From Colocasia esculenta (Eukaryota; Streptophyta; Magnoliopsida; Alismatales; Araceae): a stretch of 64,000 bases of DNA. The stretch lies in NCBI GenBank assembly GCA_014218235.1, contig CM024758.1, forward strand, positions 74,472,206 through 74,536,205, read 5' to 3'. The notes below the pieces were generated by a model. That model was not told the origin of the DNA, did not search any database, and worked only from the letters and a program-made list of their open reading frames with translations. Of this stretch, positions 20,660 to 33,455 are shown one piece after another. Numbering within the stretch: the first letter of the stretch is position 1; each line of letters begins with the position of its first letter. The position numbers and the translations under genes were made by a program.

Positions 20660-23600
20660 GCCGAGAATGTCATTGATGGTACAATTCTAGTCATGGGTGT
20701 GCATGCTCAGGTATTGTTTGATACAGGTGCCACACACTCGTTTGTTTCCGAGTGGTTTGCCAAGCATCTAGCAGTAGTGTCTGGAGTTGAGGCAGAGTAG
20801 TTAGAAGTCCCTTTGTCTATGCACACACTGGCAGGTACGATAGCGACCAGGAAGTGTATTCCATCTTTACCTGTGTGCATTGAGGACCGAGGCTTGTTTG
20901 GGTGCTTCTACTTGCTCAAGATGAAGGACTATGATACCATTCTTGGTCTGGATTGGCTTGAGGAGCACTATGCCTTGGTGGATTGTAGAGGGAATAAGAT
21001 TACTTTTCTTATTCCTAGTGAGGATGAGTTGTCACATCCTTTCTAAGGAACTTAGCGGAAGGTTGTGATCTCCGCCATGAAGGCGATGAGGATGGTGAAC
21101 AAGGTTTTGACGCTTTTCTTGCCAGTGTGGTCATAGTCCCTAAGGCCGATCAGTCACCGACCCTTGAGGAATTGAAGTGGTAGGAGTTTCCAAATGTGTT
21201 CCCTAATGATTTGTCTGGATTGCCACCAGCTAGGGAGATAGAGTTCACTATAGAGTTTGCTTCCAGGCACCTCTCCTATCTCTAAGGCTCCTTATCGGAT
21301 GGCACCTGTGGAGTTAGCCATGTTAACGAAGCAGTTGTAGGATTTGCTGGATAAGGGATTCATTCGCCCTAGTGTGTCACCATGGGGAGCACCTGTATTG
21401 TTCGTGAAGAAGAAGGATGGGTCTCTCAGGCTGTGCATTGATTATAGGAAGCTCAACTAGGTGGCTGTGAAGAATAGGTATCCTGTACCGCAGATTGATG
21501 ATTTGTTCAATCAGCTAAAGAATGCATCAGTGTTTTTTCAGATTGATCTACAGTCTGGTTACCATCAGTTGAGGATTAAGAATGAAGATGTGTCTAAGAC
21601 TGCTTTTAGGACTCGTTATGGACACTATGAGTTTCTTGTGCTTCCATTTGGTCTGATCAACGCCCATGCAGCGTTCATAAATCTCATGAATAGGGTGTTT
21701 AGACCATATTTCGATAATTTTGTAGTGGTGTTCATTGACGATGTGTTAGTCTATTTTCCTGTGAGGCTACACACCGTGAGCATTTGAGGGTTGTTCTAGA
21801 GGTTCTCCGAGAGCACAAGTTGTATGCAAAGTTCAGCAAGTGTGATTTTTGGATGCGCGAGGTTCATTTCCTTGGGCATGTTATCCTCAGGCCCTAGAGT
21901 TGTAGTTGATCCGGTGAAGGTCTAGGCAGTGTTGGATTGGGAGATTCCAAGGACCCCATCGGAGATTAGGAGTTTTCTTGGCTTAGCAGGCTATTACAGG
22001 TGATTCATTGATGGCTTTACATCTATCGCCACACCTTTGACTAAGCTAACCAGGAAGGGTGTGAAGTTTGTGTGGTCTGATGATTGTGAGAGTAGTTTCC
22101 AGTTGCTGAAGTCGAGGCTTACATCTGCACCTGTGTTGATCTTGCCTAGTGGTGCTGAGGGTTTTGCCATCTACTCTGATGCTTCTCAGATAGGTCTTGG
22201 CTGTGTGTTGATGCAGCATGGTAAGATAGTTGCATATGCTTCTTGCCAATTCAAGGAGCATGAGCGTAACTATCCAACCCATGATTTGGAGTTAGCGGCT
22301 GTGGTTCATGCACTAAAGATCTGGAGACACTATCTTTATGGTGTCAAGTTCGAGGTGTTCACTGACCACAAGAGTCTAAGGTATCTTTTCTCGCAGAAGG
22401 AGTTGAACCTGTAGCAGAGAAGGTGGATTGAGTTTCTCAAGGACTACGACTTCGAGCTTCAGTACCATCCAAGGAAGGCTATTTGGTGGCGGATGCACTC
22501 AGCAGGAAGAGGTCTTTGCTTAGGCAGGATTGGAAGATGCTTGAGGATGCAGCGTGTTCGATGACTGAGTTAGAGCCATAGCTGTGTCAGGCTTTCGTGC
22601 TCAGTTGGCTATCCGATCCACAGTTTTGGATGAGGTGATCGAGCAGCAGAGAGCTGATCCTAGGCCTCAATGCGATATGGGCAAGGCAGGCATTGCTTGA
22701 GATGAGGACGGTGTCATTAGATTTCACCACCGAGTTTGTGTTCCTAATGTTTGGATGTCCGTGAGCATGTTCTTGCAGAAGCTCACGGGTCGAGGTTTTC
22801 CATTCATCCAAGCACACACCAGATGTACCATGATTTGAAGATAACTTTCTGGTGATCTGGTATGAAGAGGATTTGTCTGTGTTTGTGTCCAGATGTTTAG
22901 TGTGCCAGCAAGTGAAGGCTGAACGTCAGCGACCATCAGGCCTTATGCAGAAGATAGAGATACCAATATGGAAGTGGGAGCAATCACCATGGATTTTGTG
23001 ACGGGTTTGCCTAGATCAGCTAAGGGCAATGACTCGAATTGGGTGATTGTAATCGTTTCTCCAAGACGGCGCATTTCTTGCCTATGAAGAAGAAGCAGTC
23101 CATGGAGAGTTTGGCTAGGCTGTATGTCGGCAGCATTGTGAGGTTGCATGGTGTGCCGAAGTCCATTATTTCTGATCGAGACCCGAGGTTTACTTCGAGG
23201 CTGTAGCAGGGTCTTTAGGAAGCTTTGGGTTCTCAGCTGAAGCTTAGTTTTTGCGTTCCATCCCCAGACAGATGGCCAGTCCGAGAGGATGATCCAGACG
23301 CTCGAGGATATGTTGAGAGCGTGCGTGCTTTACTGGAAGGGTGATTGGGAGAGTCATCTACCTCTTGTGGAGTTCGCTTACAACAACAGTTTTCATGCGA
23401 GCATTAGCATGGCCCTGTTTGAGGCTTTGTATGGGTGACCTTGTAGATCTCCTTTGTGCTGGGAGGAGACAGGTGATAGGCAGTTGGTTGGTTCGGAGTT
23501 GGTGCAGGAGACTTCAGATAAGATTCAACTTATCAGGCAGTGGTTGGTTGCGGCACAGGATAGGCAGAAGAACTACGTCGACAACAGGAGGAAGGATTTG

Positions 23601-24027
23601 GAGTTCGAGGTTAGCGAGCATGTATTTCTTAAGGTTTTGCCTACCCGAGGCGTTGTCAGGTTTGGCAGGCACAACAAGTTGAGTCCGAGATTCATTGGCC
23701 CATTTGAGATTCTCAAGCGGATGGGCAGCGAAGCATATGAGCTAGCTTTACCCCCAGCATTACCTAGTGTACATCCAATCTTCCACGTGTGTATGTTCAG
23801 GAGATATGTGCGAGATCCGTCGCATGTTATTAGTCACAAGCCAGTGGAGATTCAACCAGACTTGTCGTATGTAGAGCAACCAGTACTATCTTAGACCAGA
23901 AGGTTCATCACCTCAGGAACAGCGTATTGCATCCGTGAAGGTGTTATGAAGGAATTTCTCATAGGAGGAGGCTACATGGGAGCTTTTGGACGCCATGAAA
24001 AAGAAGTATCCCAATTTGTTTGGTTAG
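20660..24027 (+). pseudogene. pol: Element B pol: protease, RT, RNase H, integrase, chromodomain-like tail
   Basis: Broken chromovirus pol. Protease: VLFDTGATHSFVS, with the DTG triad at 20720-20728 and a second conserved block at 20813-21046 ending DWLEEHYALVDCRG. RT at about 21300-21900: the block before RLCIDYR is recognisable, SGYHQLRI at 21554, FIDD at 21731-21742. RNase H at 22037-22414 (IYSDASQIGLGC, TDHKSLRYLFSQ). Integrase: zinc-binding part around 22820-22960, core from 22985 (MDFVTGLPRS, then SDRDPRFTSR near 23170), C-terminal SH3-like part at 23454-23800. The tail at 23890-24027 resembles the Tekay chromodomain (EEATWE) and ends LFG plus TAG. Stops at 20657, 21181, 21338, 21458, 21923, 22579 and 23216 are TAG at expected CAG codons; 23204 is TAG at an expected TGG. 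Several indels also break the frame. Confidence 0.9.
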
Positions 24028-24064
24028 TATTTTCATTCTAACTTCGAGGATGAAGTTTTCTTTT

Positions 24065-24076
24065 AGGGGGAGAGGG
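24065..24076 (+). other. Element B polypurine tract
   Basis: AGGGGGAGAGGG lies directly before the 3' LTR and would prime plus-strand DNA synthesis. Confidence 0.9.
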
Positions 24077-26790
24077 TGTAAGGCCCTCAAATTTTTTCAT
24101 ATTATGCTTATTTGATTTTTTGCATATTATAATTATTTAATTACTTATGTGCATATGTAATACATGTTCATTTTTGTACATAGTTATTTATTTAATTTTG
24201 CACATATTGTATTTAAATAATGTTGTGCATATTGTATGTATTTATATTGTGTATTTATGTTATTTGATATTTCTGTTTTCTGCTGAAATCCCTCTTAATG
24301 TCTACATCCCTGGACGTTAAGGGCAGATTGACGGCAACTTGTGTGTCATTGACTTCATGGCCAGAAGATATTGACATCCAGATCGATGGACGCTGACTTC
24401 CAGTTAACGGCAATAAATGTGGCTATTTACTTCTCCGGTTATGTTACGATTCTAGATCTGAAAACGGTTGCTTTTCTCAGGTGCTATTAGAAACCCCCCC
24501 AATGGTAGGAAAACCAACCCTAGGCGCACCCCCACTTATAGCCGTATAAAACATCCAGTTTTCGGCCAGATAGGTCCTTTGGCCAAGGAAAACCTAGGGT
24601 TTCTTGTGAGAAAACCAAACTTTTGCAAGCTTGATCCGGCGATTGGAGAGCTTCTTTCGGCGATCTACTTCGACTGCGAGGTGCTCCAACTATCAAAATC
24701 TTCCTCGACTCCGGAGATCCTCTGCATGAGCAAAAATACTGGATTTAGGAGGGGATTCTGCTCCTTCTTGGCTTGGCCGAGGAGGGCTTCTTCAACAAAT
24801 TTGATCTTTCTAGATTTATTTATAGGCAAGTAATCGAGGGTTAACATCCCTATTCATGTCCTTTAGGTCTCAGGAATTTTACAGATTTTTATTCGTGTCC
24901 TGGAACCCCCAATTCTCACTTTCATTTGAGTTCGATCTGCACTTCTACAGACAGGAGGTTGACGACAACCTTGTTGCTGCCAAGTTCTTGAGTTGACGGC
25001 AGCATCCTGTGCCGTTAACCCTGGTTGGTGGCAAGGCCCTTGCCGTCAAGTTCATCTATTTTCTGCAGAACTATATATTGATCTCTGTACTGTGATTTTC
25101 GACTGTTGGGAGGTCTGTGCATGTTGTAAAAATTAGGGTTTGTCAGGCATGGTCTGTAGGTCATTTCATGAGGCTCTGTCAAATTTTAAGCAGGATATTT
25201 AGTTTAATTTTTGTTATTAGAGAATAACCATGTTATGGCTGTGTTTAATTTGAAAAAATTAGTTTTACTACAGTTAATATCACATAAAATTTTCATGACC
25301 TTATAGTGACTGTTCACATATTTTGGACCTATTGGAACTAACAACTTTACTGGCTAACATGTTAAGTGAATATTTCATTGAAATATGCATGAAATCTGTT
25401 TAAATTGTTAAAATTAGTTTTATTATTGAAAAAAATCTAAAAAATTAGACATGTGATATATTACCTGTATGAAGACTATGATAAACATTTGATACTATTT
25501 TGTCAACCGTGAGTACTGTTAGTCTTTTAAAATAGTATTTAATCCATGATAAGTGTGTTTAATTTAAATCATGTAATTTCAATAGAATTACAGCATGTTA
25601 GGGCACTGTTATCTGTATTTTAACATTGTGGAATAGTCATACTGAGTTTTACAACTGAAGCATGTGTATTTGTTTAATAGTGCATGTGATAATTTAAACC
25701 ATGTGATTAAGTGTTAATGTGTAATGTGTGATGAGAATGACACTGCTACCATAGAAGGCTATGGAGCCGTATAGTAGAAAAGTTCCGACGGGAAGGCTCA
25801 CTGTGTATGTGATATCCTATGGGAATTAGGATGAAATCCTGGAGGTGGATAGGTACACTGTTAGGGTGGAGAGGGCTTCTCCCGTTCTGCGCAGTTACCA
25901 AGATTCGTCACTATATTGCCTAGGTGACGGGTATGTGTTATGTGAATGTGTGTCCTTCTTTATGATGGTTCGGATTATGTGTCACGGCAATTAACTGTAA
26001 AAGTTTGAAGAATGTGAATATGTACAATGTGAACGTGTTAGTGTTATGTGAATGTGATAGCATGTGAAGAGGTGTGAAACCAAGTGAATGAGTGTTAATT
26101 ATGTTAAAACAACAAGCTAAAGATGTGTATAAGTGTTATAAATGCATGAGAAAATTGTTAGATATCATGTTAGATTGCTAGCTACCTTGTGCTAATTTCC
26201 ATGCTTTAATTGTCTAAGATATAGTTAATATGAGTTGTAATTAGCAACATGAATCATGTTACATGTTACGTGTAGAGGCATGTGTAGGTTATTTATGCTT
26301 AATTGTCATGAAGCATGTACCATGTAGTTTTCTTATTGCTTAAAAAACTAGCATGTGTATGTGATATGTGTAGGATGTACCTTTAGGTTGCTTGCTGGAT
26401 CTTGTTGAAAGACTCATACATGCTTAACATACAGGGGAGACAGGTGTCCCCATACTTGAGGAGGACGTAGTGAGGAGCGACTTTGTGCGAGAGGAGTAGC
26501 TGCTGTGGAGATCGTTGCATAGTTTTACACTTTTCATAGTATGTGAACAATGTATTCATATGGACTTGTAAATAATGTGGACATTTGTTATTTCTTTTAT
26601 TGCTATATAGACTGTGGAATTATGTGAATGATGATGGAATAAGACTTCTCTTTTATTCCCCTGTACTCTTTTGTTATTTATGTACATCTCGACCTATTGT
26701 GTAGCGTTGGGTAAATGTCCCACTGTAATGACGACCCTTTATATCGATGTGGATTGGTATAATCGTACCAGTATAAGGAGGGTCGTTACA
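24077..26790 (+). repeat. Element B 3' LTR
   Basis: Mate of the LTR at 16462-19173, with the same ends and nearly the same length (2714 against 2712 bp). It contains the same GACGGCAAC/CCGTCAAG words and TATA context. It is followed directly by the CGGCG duplication and the interrupted gag of element A. Confidence 0.95.
24545..24551 (+). promoter_or_regulatory. Putative TATA box, B 3' LTR
   Basis: TATAAAA followed by CATCCAGTTTTCGGCC, matching the 5' LTR. If active it would read rightward into element A antisense to its gag. Confidence 0.6.
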
Positions 26791-27261
26791 CGGCGTATCG
26801 GGACAGACGAGAGAATTGGGCCTCATATTCAGCCACAGTCAGTCCTCTCTGTTTCAAAGCCACAAACTCGGCTGCCTTCTGCTCTGGACTCTTTTGGAAA
26901 AGTACTTGGTGTTGAAGCGTTTAATGAACTGTGCCCATGTTAGCTGTTGTCCTTCCAGAGTTGCTTCAACCGACTCCCACCATGCCCTGGCATCTTTTTC
27001 CAATTAGAAAGTCACCAGCAGTACTTTATTTTGGTCCTTGCATTGCATGACCCTAAATATTCTTTCAATTTCTTTGACCCAACATTGACCAACATCCGAG
27101 TCAGTACTTCCTTCAAATCTAGGTGGATCCATACTTTGGAAATTCTGATGGAGATCACCAGCTCCGTGGTTACCCCCACCCTGGGTGGCTTGCAATATTG
27201 CCTGAGTCAAGTTCTGTAAGGTTTGTTGCATGTTTATAGTCTGGGCTCGGTCAGTAGCCAT
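26791..27261 (-). pseudogene. gag: Element A gag N-terminal half
   Basis: Minus-strand gag starting at the ATG whose complement is 27259-27261 (MATDRAQTINMQQTLQNLTQ). It continues through DLHQNFQSMDPPRFEGSTDS and IERIFRVMQCKDQNKVLL, the hallmark of this gag family, to a TAA near 27004 where CAA is expected (next residues LEKDARAWWE). A one-base shift near 26845 is followed by the insertion of element B at 26791. The rest of gag is at 16461 and below. The longer frame upstream of this ATG is leader sequence. Confidence 0.88.
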
Positions 27262-27428
27262 TGAGGTAGTAAGTACCTTCAAGATGATAATATAAGTTAG
27301 ACATCTATGTATAATACATGTGACTCCTATACCCATAGCTCTACCCAAGCTCGCATTAGGTATGATAGATTTGACTTGTGTGATCTAGTTTCATTATATA
27401 TCCTATTCCTTGGACCTTAAGAAGTCAG

Positions 27429-27440
27429 GCTCTGATACCA
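27429..27440 (-). other. Element A primer-binding site
   Basis: On the minus strand TGGTATCAGAGC, complementary to initiator-Met tRNA, two bases inside the 5' LTR. It fixes the orientation and the 5' end of element A. Confidence 0.9.
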
Positions 27441-27442
27441 AC

Positions 27443-30341
27443 TGTCACGCCCTGACATTTAGCAGCGAAATAAATATCGGGATGCGCAACGATACGAATA
27501 AAGTATCACAGTCGAGTACTCAGAGTAACAACTAAATATAACAACATACTTGAGACAATAATTGCCAGCTAAAATACTCTTTATTTCATTTCCATTCAAC
27601 TATTAAAAACTTACATCATCCTAGCCAACCATAGGGCCCATTATTCAATTTCATAATAAACTTCATGAAAATGTATCATCATTACATATACAACTCAAAA
27701 ATCTATTCCTAGTCCTTCATCTCCACAAGTGATGGGTGCTCTTCACTCATGCCTTGCCCCATCAGTGTCCACGAATTCCTCATCACTACCTGAAATGTTT
27801 AGAATGATAGTGTGAGCAAACTAGCCCAGTAGGATTTACATCTCATTGTTCGGGCACTAATATACATGATTAGCATTTTGACTAAGTAGGATCTTAATAG
27901 GAACATGATGACTAAACATGCATGCATTCTAACAAGTCAAATGATCGAATAGAACGAATATCATAATGAAACAACTACTGACTTTCATATGTATTAGACA
28001 GGTAATTCAAGAATAGAATCATATCACAAGGATTGGCCATATTCACACAGATATCACATATTCACATGATCAAATGTATCATCGAACTTATCATATCAAA
28101 CGAAGGCACATTCACACAATCATGCACACATAGCAGTGCCATGCCAAGCACCACAAGTCCATCTCCCGCATTAATAAGTACGATGGGCGCTCCTCCCCAG
28201 GACTAGATAGGCCCTTATTACACAAGCATTAGTAATTTGGACCGAAGTCCCTATTGTGCCGATCACATATACATATTATAGCCGCAGATTTCCAATAACA
28301 AGCTCATAGTAATAGGACATGATCATCCATAGAGTTCAAGGTATGACAAAAGCTCGAGAGATCAATTGGACAGCATAACGGTGTATCTTATGTTCCATAT
28401 TCTTTAGTGTCTTGACAAGAGTATGACTAATGACAAATCGTACACGGTACAGTGTTCTCTATCTCTAGGGTACTCATGGTACAACCAGCTTGATCTCTAT
28501 GAGGAATCCACAGAGTACGAAGACTTACGAAGGTCTTAGGGAAACGGTCCTAGTCTGCCATAAGGAATGACCGACAGAGAGCGTCCAAATCCCCAAGAGG
28601 GTGTGCCTAATCGTGCAACGTGTAAGTGTCGTGACATGAAGCTTTCTTATTTATGCGGGTAATTTGTAAACAAAATATGGAAACCTCGGAAAGCTCGTAA
28701 TAAGGAAAGTCCACATGCAACAAGTAAAATAATCGGAATGCTCTAAACCAAGCAAATTCATTCTAACATGTATCCTCCACAGATTCATATCACAACTTAT
28801 CATGACAGATTTTATAACAAGCTAGATCAAAAGATGATAATCAAATGAATATAAGATCAATCACTTCACATTATACATTAGAATCGTATTCATGTCTTTA
28901 TAGTTTTCAAATGGGTTGATCACTTTTAGGCCAATGCATCTCTAAGTAACATGTTTACAGAGTAAGCTAATACACATGTTGACTGACCAACCGAAAGGAA
29001 TAGTCTCGGGTTGGTCTTTGAATCGCGACAGGTTCAGATGCCGCCTTTCAAATAACCATACACAGTTATCTAAGAATCGGTGTAAAGGCACAAAATCGCG
29101 ACGGACCTTCGTGTCGTGTTTAAATCGTGACAGGATTGATGGTCGCCTTTCTTACATGAATCGATTACCCGATCGATTGCCTAACTAGGATCGCAACGGT
29201 CTTGTCTACCGCGTTCACAACGCGTCAAAACGATACGTCGCGTCGACTCCTGAATCGCGATGCTTTACCACGTCGTGTTCATGCATAGATTTGAAACTTC
29301 GGATATAAAAAACTGTAGGAAATTAGATGGGCGGGAAACTGGAAAATTGGGATGGCACATGCCATCATAATAGTCATATAACTTGAAATCTAATGACATC
29401 TAGACATCTAGATTAACTTCATGATAGTCTTATACCCGAAAACGCAGAAAAACGATACGCCATTCATGATAGACTTATAACATGAAATCTAATGACATCT
29501 AAACAAAACTCTAAACATAAAAAGTGTTCAGGACATCTTGTAGAAGCAAACCATGGTTTTGGTTTGATCCATAATGACCTCAATTTGCGTAAAACACAGC
29601 ATAACTATGAAATGCCCTAAACTTGTGTGACTTATGGAAAACGCTTAATACGACGAACATGCTTGATGGAATTTGGGAAAAATATATGCAAAATAAACTA
29701 GACACGATGCTCTTTGAAATGGTATGCCCCTAGTTTAATTCAGGCCCGAGATCACCTACCTTGTAGTGGATCTAAGAAGGTCTTCTTCACAGGTCGCAAC
29801 AGAATAGGTCGGAGAAGATGGTGTCCTCCTGGCTGATCTCCTCCTCCCCCAGAGCTATAGTCCGCCTCTTCACGTCCTCAACACAATGGTAAAACTTCCC
29901 CTAAAAGTTTTGTGGCGATCTTTTATAGTTTTAGGGTTTATTTCTAGTTCTAATGAGGCCAGGAAAGGTGGGTTGCGATTTCTGCATGGCACCTTCCATA
30001 TATTGGGATTTATCCTTCCAATAGGAGTAGCTACAACCTTACGAAAGCTCTTAGCATGGTTGGCCACAATTTGGGTTACTATGCTTGGCTAATAGCATTA
30101 ATTTAAGCCTTAATTTGCCCTTTCCTAATTTCTGCATATTTATGGTCACGAATGTTAGGGTTTATTGCTATTGGGTTTTGATCTTTGGCCCATTTGGAGT
30201 TGTTTGGGCCCAATTAATTTAATTAGTTAGTTTCACACTTTGGGAGTTTAATCATGACTTTTATTTTATTTCTATACACCATTTTTCTTTATTGCTATTT
30301 TCCTACATTTTAAATCATTTAATTTTTTTCGGGGCGTTACA
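27443..30341 (-). repeat. Element A 5' LTR
   Basis: 2.9-kb LTR, + strand TGTCACGCCCTGACATTTAG to TTTTTTTCGGGGCGTTACA. It is similar throughout to the solo LTR and the E LTR. It has the GTAGGATTTACATCTCA module (27829), the GCTCCTCCCCAGGAC module (28189), the GGAATCCACAGAGTACG module (28505) and a CpG-rich block of TCGCGAC words (29010-29280). TCGAC follows at 30342; the partner duplication is not visible because the 3' end of A is lost. Confidence 0.92.
29921..29927 (-). promoter_or_regulatory. Putative TATA box, element A LTR
   Basis: On the minus strand CCTAAAACTATAAAAGATC, about 415 bp from the U3 end. The same flank is seen in the solo LTR near 8319. Confidence 0.5.
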
Positions 30342-33102
30342 TCGACGTTTCCAGTTGCCCTTCCAGTCAAGCACGCACGCTCTCAACATGTCTTCGAGCG
30401 TCTGAATCGTCCTCTCGGACTAACCATCTGTTTGAGGGTGAAAAGTCGAACTGAGCTTCAACTGAGAACCCAAAGCCTCCTGAAGGCCCTGCCATAGTCT
30501 TGATGTAAACCGCGGGTCTCTATTAGAGATAATAGACTTTGGCATACCATGCAATCTCACAATGTTGGCTACATAAAGTCTCGCCAAGCTCTCACAGACT
30601 GTTTCTTCCTCATAGGTAAGAAGTGATCAGTCTTTGAGAAATGGTCCACGACCACCCATATCGAGTCATTGCCCTTAGCTGACCTTGGCAAACCCGTCAC
30701 AAAATCCATGGTGATTGCTTCCCAATTCCACACCGGTAACTCCATCTTCTACATAAGGCCTGATGGTCTCTGACCTTCGGCCTTAACCTGCTAACACACC
30801 AAACACCGAGATGCAAACTCTGCCACATCCTTCTTCATGCCTGACCACCAGAAGGATCTCTTCAAATCCTGGTACATCTTGGTGTTGCCTGGATGAATGG
30901 AGAACCGTGACCTGTGAGCTTCTGCAAGTACTGCGCACGAACCTCCACGACATATGGTACACATACTCGGTGCTGAAATCTAATAACATTGTCCTCATCA
31001 CGAGCAATACCTGCCTTGCCCACCATCTCCTGAAGTCTGGGATCAGCTCCTTGCTGCTCAATCACCTTATCCAACATAGTGGATCAGATAGACAACTGTG
31101 CCACGAAAGCCTGATATAACTGTGGCTCTAACTCGGTCATAGCACATGCCGCATCCTCTAACATCTTCCAATCATGCTGAAGTAAAGACCTCTTCCCGCT
31201 GAGCGCATTTTCCACGACATTCGCCTTCCCTAGATGGTACTGAAGCTCAAAGTCGTAGTCCTTAAGAAACTCGATCCCCATTCTCTGCCGCAGGTTCAGC
31301 TTCTTCTGAGAGAATAGGTACCTCAAGCTTTTGTGGTTTGTGGACACCTCGAACCTGACACCATAGAGGTAGTCTCTCCAGATCTTCAGTGCATGGACCA
31401 CAGCTGCCAACTCCATGTCATGGATCGGATAGTTACGCTCATGCTCGTTTAGTTGGCGAGAAGCATAGGCAACTACCTTACCATGCTGCATCAAAACACA
31501 ACTAAGGCTTATCTGTGAAGCATCTGAATAGATCGCAAAACCCTCGGCACCACTACACAAATCAACACGAGTGCAGTTGTCAGCCTTGTCTTCAGCTTCT
31601 GGAAACTACTCTCACAATCCTCAGACCACACATACTTAACCCCTTTCCTGGTCAGCTTGGTCAAAGGTGCTGCTATGGAGGAAAAGCCTTCTATGAATCG
31701 CCTGTAATAACTAGCTTGGCATACAGCTTGTGCTCTTGGAGAACCTCTAGAACTATCCTCAAATGCTCATGGTTTGTAGCCTCATTAGGGGAGTAGACTA
31801 ACACATCATCTATGAACACCATAACAACGCTATCCAAGTATGGCCTAAACACCCTATTCATGAGATCCATGAATGCTGTAGGGCATTAGTTAGACCAAAT
31901 GGAAGCACAAGGAACTCATAGTGTCCATAGAGGGTCCTGAATGTAGTCTTGGAAAATCCTCCCCCTTGATCCTCAACTGATGGTAGCCGGATCGCAGATC
32001 AATCTTGGAGAACAAGGATGCATTCTCTAGCTGATCAAACAAATCATCAATGCGCGGCAAGAGGTACTTGTTCTTCACTGTCACCTGGTTGAGCTTCTTG
32101 TAGTCAATGCACAACCTGAGGGAACCATCCTTCTTCTTCACGAATAACACAAGTGCGCCCCATGGTGACACACAAGGGTGAATAAACCGCTTGTCAAGCA
32201 ACTCCTGCAACTGCTTCCTCAGCTAAGCTAACTCTGCAGGTGCCATCCGGTAGGGAGACTCAGAGATAGGTGAGGTTCCTGGAAGCAACTCTATAGTGAA
32301 CTCTATCTCCCTTTCTGGTGGCAATCTAGACAATCATCAGGGACATGTCTGGAAATTCTTGCACAACCTCGATCTCACCAATGGTAGGTGACTGATCGGC
32401 CTTAGGAACTAAGACCACATTGGAAAGGAAGTGTCACAACCCTTGTTCACCATCTTCATGGCCTTCATGGTGAGATCACAAATCTTCCCACAAGATTCCT
32501 AGGCAACGGATGTGACAACTCATCCTCTTTCGGAATATGGAAGGTAATTCTCTTCCCCCTACAATCGACCAAGGCATAGTGCTCCTCAAGCCAATCTGGA
32601 CCAAGTATGGCATCATGGTCCTTCATCTTGAGCAAGTAGAAGCACCCAAACAAGCCTCGATCTTCAATGCACACAGGTAATGATGGGATGTACTTCCTGA
32701 TCACTACAGTACCTGCTGGTGTGTGCAGAGACAAGGGAACCTCTAACTCCTCTGCCACAACTCCAGATTATGCCGCTAACTGCTTAGTAAACTACTTGGA
32801 AATAAATGAGTGTATAGCACCCGTATCAAATAATACTCGAGCCTGCACACCCATAACAAAAATAGTACCTTCTGTGACGTTGTCTGCCTGCTCCGCATCC
32901 TCACGTGCTAGTGCATACACTCGGGCTTGGGCCCGAGGCCTTTCTGGATTCCTTGTCACTAGTGCTGCTGCCGCTGCCGCTGCTGGGGCTGGCACTCCTC
33001 TCTGAGCAAACTGCTGAAGTCTGGAACAATCTCTAATCTGGTGCTCTGTACTGCCACACTTCAGGCACTTCCCTGCTAGCTTCCAACATTCCAAGCCACC
33101 AT
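30342..33102 (-). pseudogene. pol: Element C: gag end and pol, B family
   Basis: Minus-strand relative of element B, less damaged. In coding order from 33102: second CCHC knuckle CLKCGSTEHQIRDC (about 33020-33060), an Ala-rich linker, protease with DTG intact at 32819-32827, protease end at 32465-32758 (GCFYLLKMKDHDAILG), RT at 31740-32330 with FIDD at 31805-31816, RNase H at 31084-31640 (IYSDASQISLSC), integrase zinc-binding part (30830-30960) and core (to about 30380). Many codons that are TAG in B are CAG here. The gag start is missing: at 33102 sequence changes to a copia-type gag. The integrase end is missing: at 30341 the LTR of element A begins, consistent with A having inserted into C. 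A stop within the RT-proximal linker near 32226 and several shifts make it inactive. Confidence 0.9.
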
Positions 33103-33455
33103 GTTGAATAAGGTGATTATACCATTCTTAATGAAGGTTCATCTCAGTTGTCATTAGCTGATAAAAGATATGTCTTTAAAGTATAAGCTAAGAACTATCT
33201 CTGTGTGTTTTTGTCTAAGAAAGAATTTAATAGAGTTTCTTCTGCATGTAGATCTGCTAAAGAAATGTGGGACAAATGAAAATAACTTATGAAGGTATCT
33301 ACAAGGTTAGACAAACCAGAATAGATATTCTTGTCTTTTAATATGAACAATTTAGAATGCTACCAGGTGAAACATTACTCATATTTATAATAGATTTACT
33401 AATATAACAAATGGACTAAGTTCATTAGGTAAAAACTATACAAATGAAAAAACTA

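Larger units (their letters stand above)
16462..26790 (+). mobile_element. Element B: complete Tekay-like Ty3/gypsy retrotransposon
   Basis: The only element here with both LTRs, primer site, polypurine tract and target duplication all visible. LTRs at 16462-19173 and 24077-26790 begin TGTAAGG and end GGGTCGTTACA. The 5-bp duplication CGGCG lies at 16457-16461 and 26791-26795. The LTR, gag, protease, RT, RNase H, integrase, chromodomain-like tail and LTR order is that of a chromovirus. It sits inside the gag of element A, in the opposite orientation. The two LTRs differ by many substitutions and indels, so the insertion is not recent unless sequence errors inflate this. The coding regions are broken by numerous TAG codons. 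Confidence 0.95.

Noticed and set aside
26671..26943. Plus-strand ORF across the end of B's 3' LTR
   Set aside because: It runs from LTR into antisense gag of element A; a by-product of the insertion junction.
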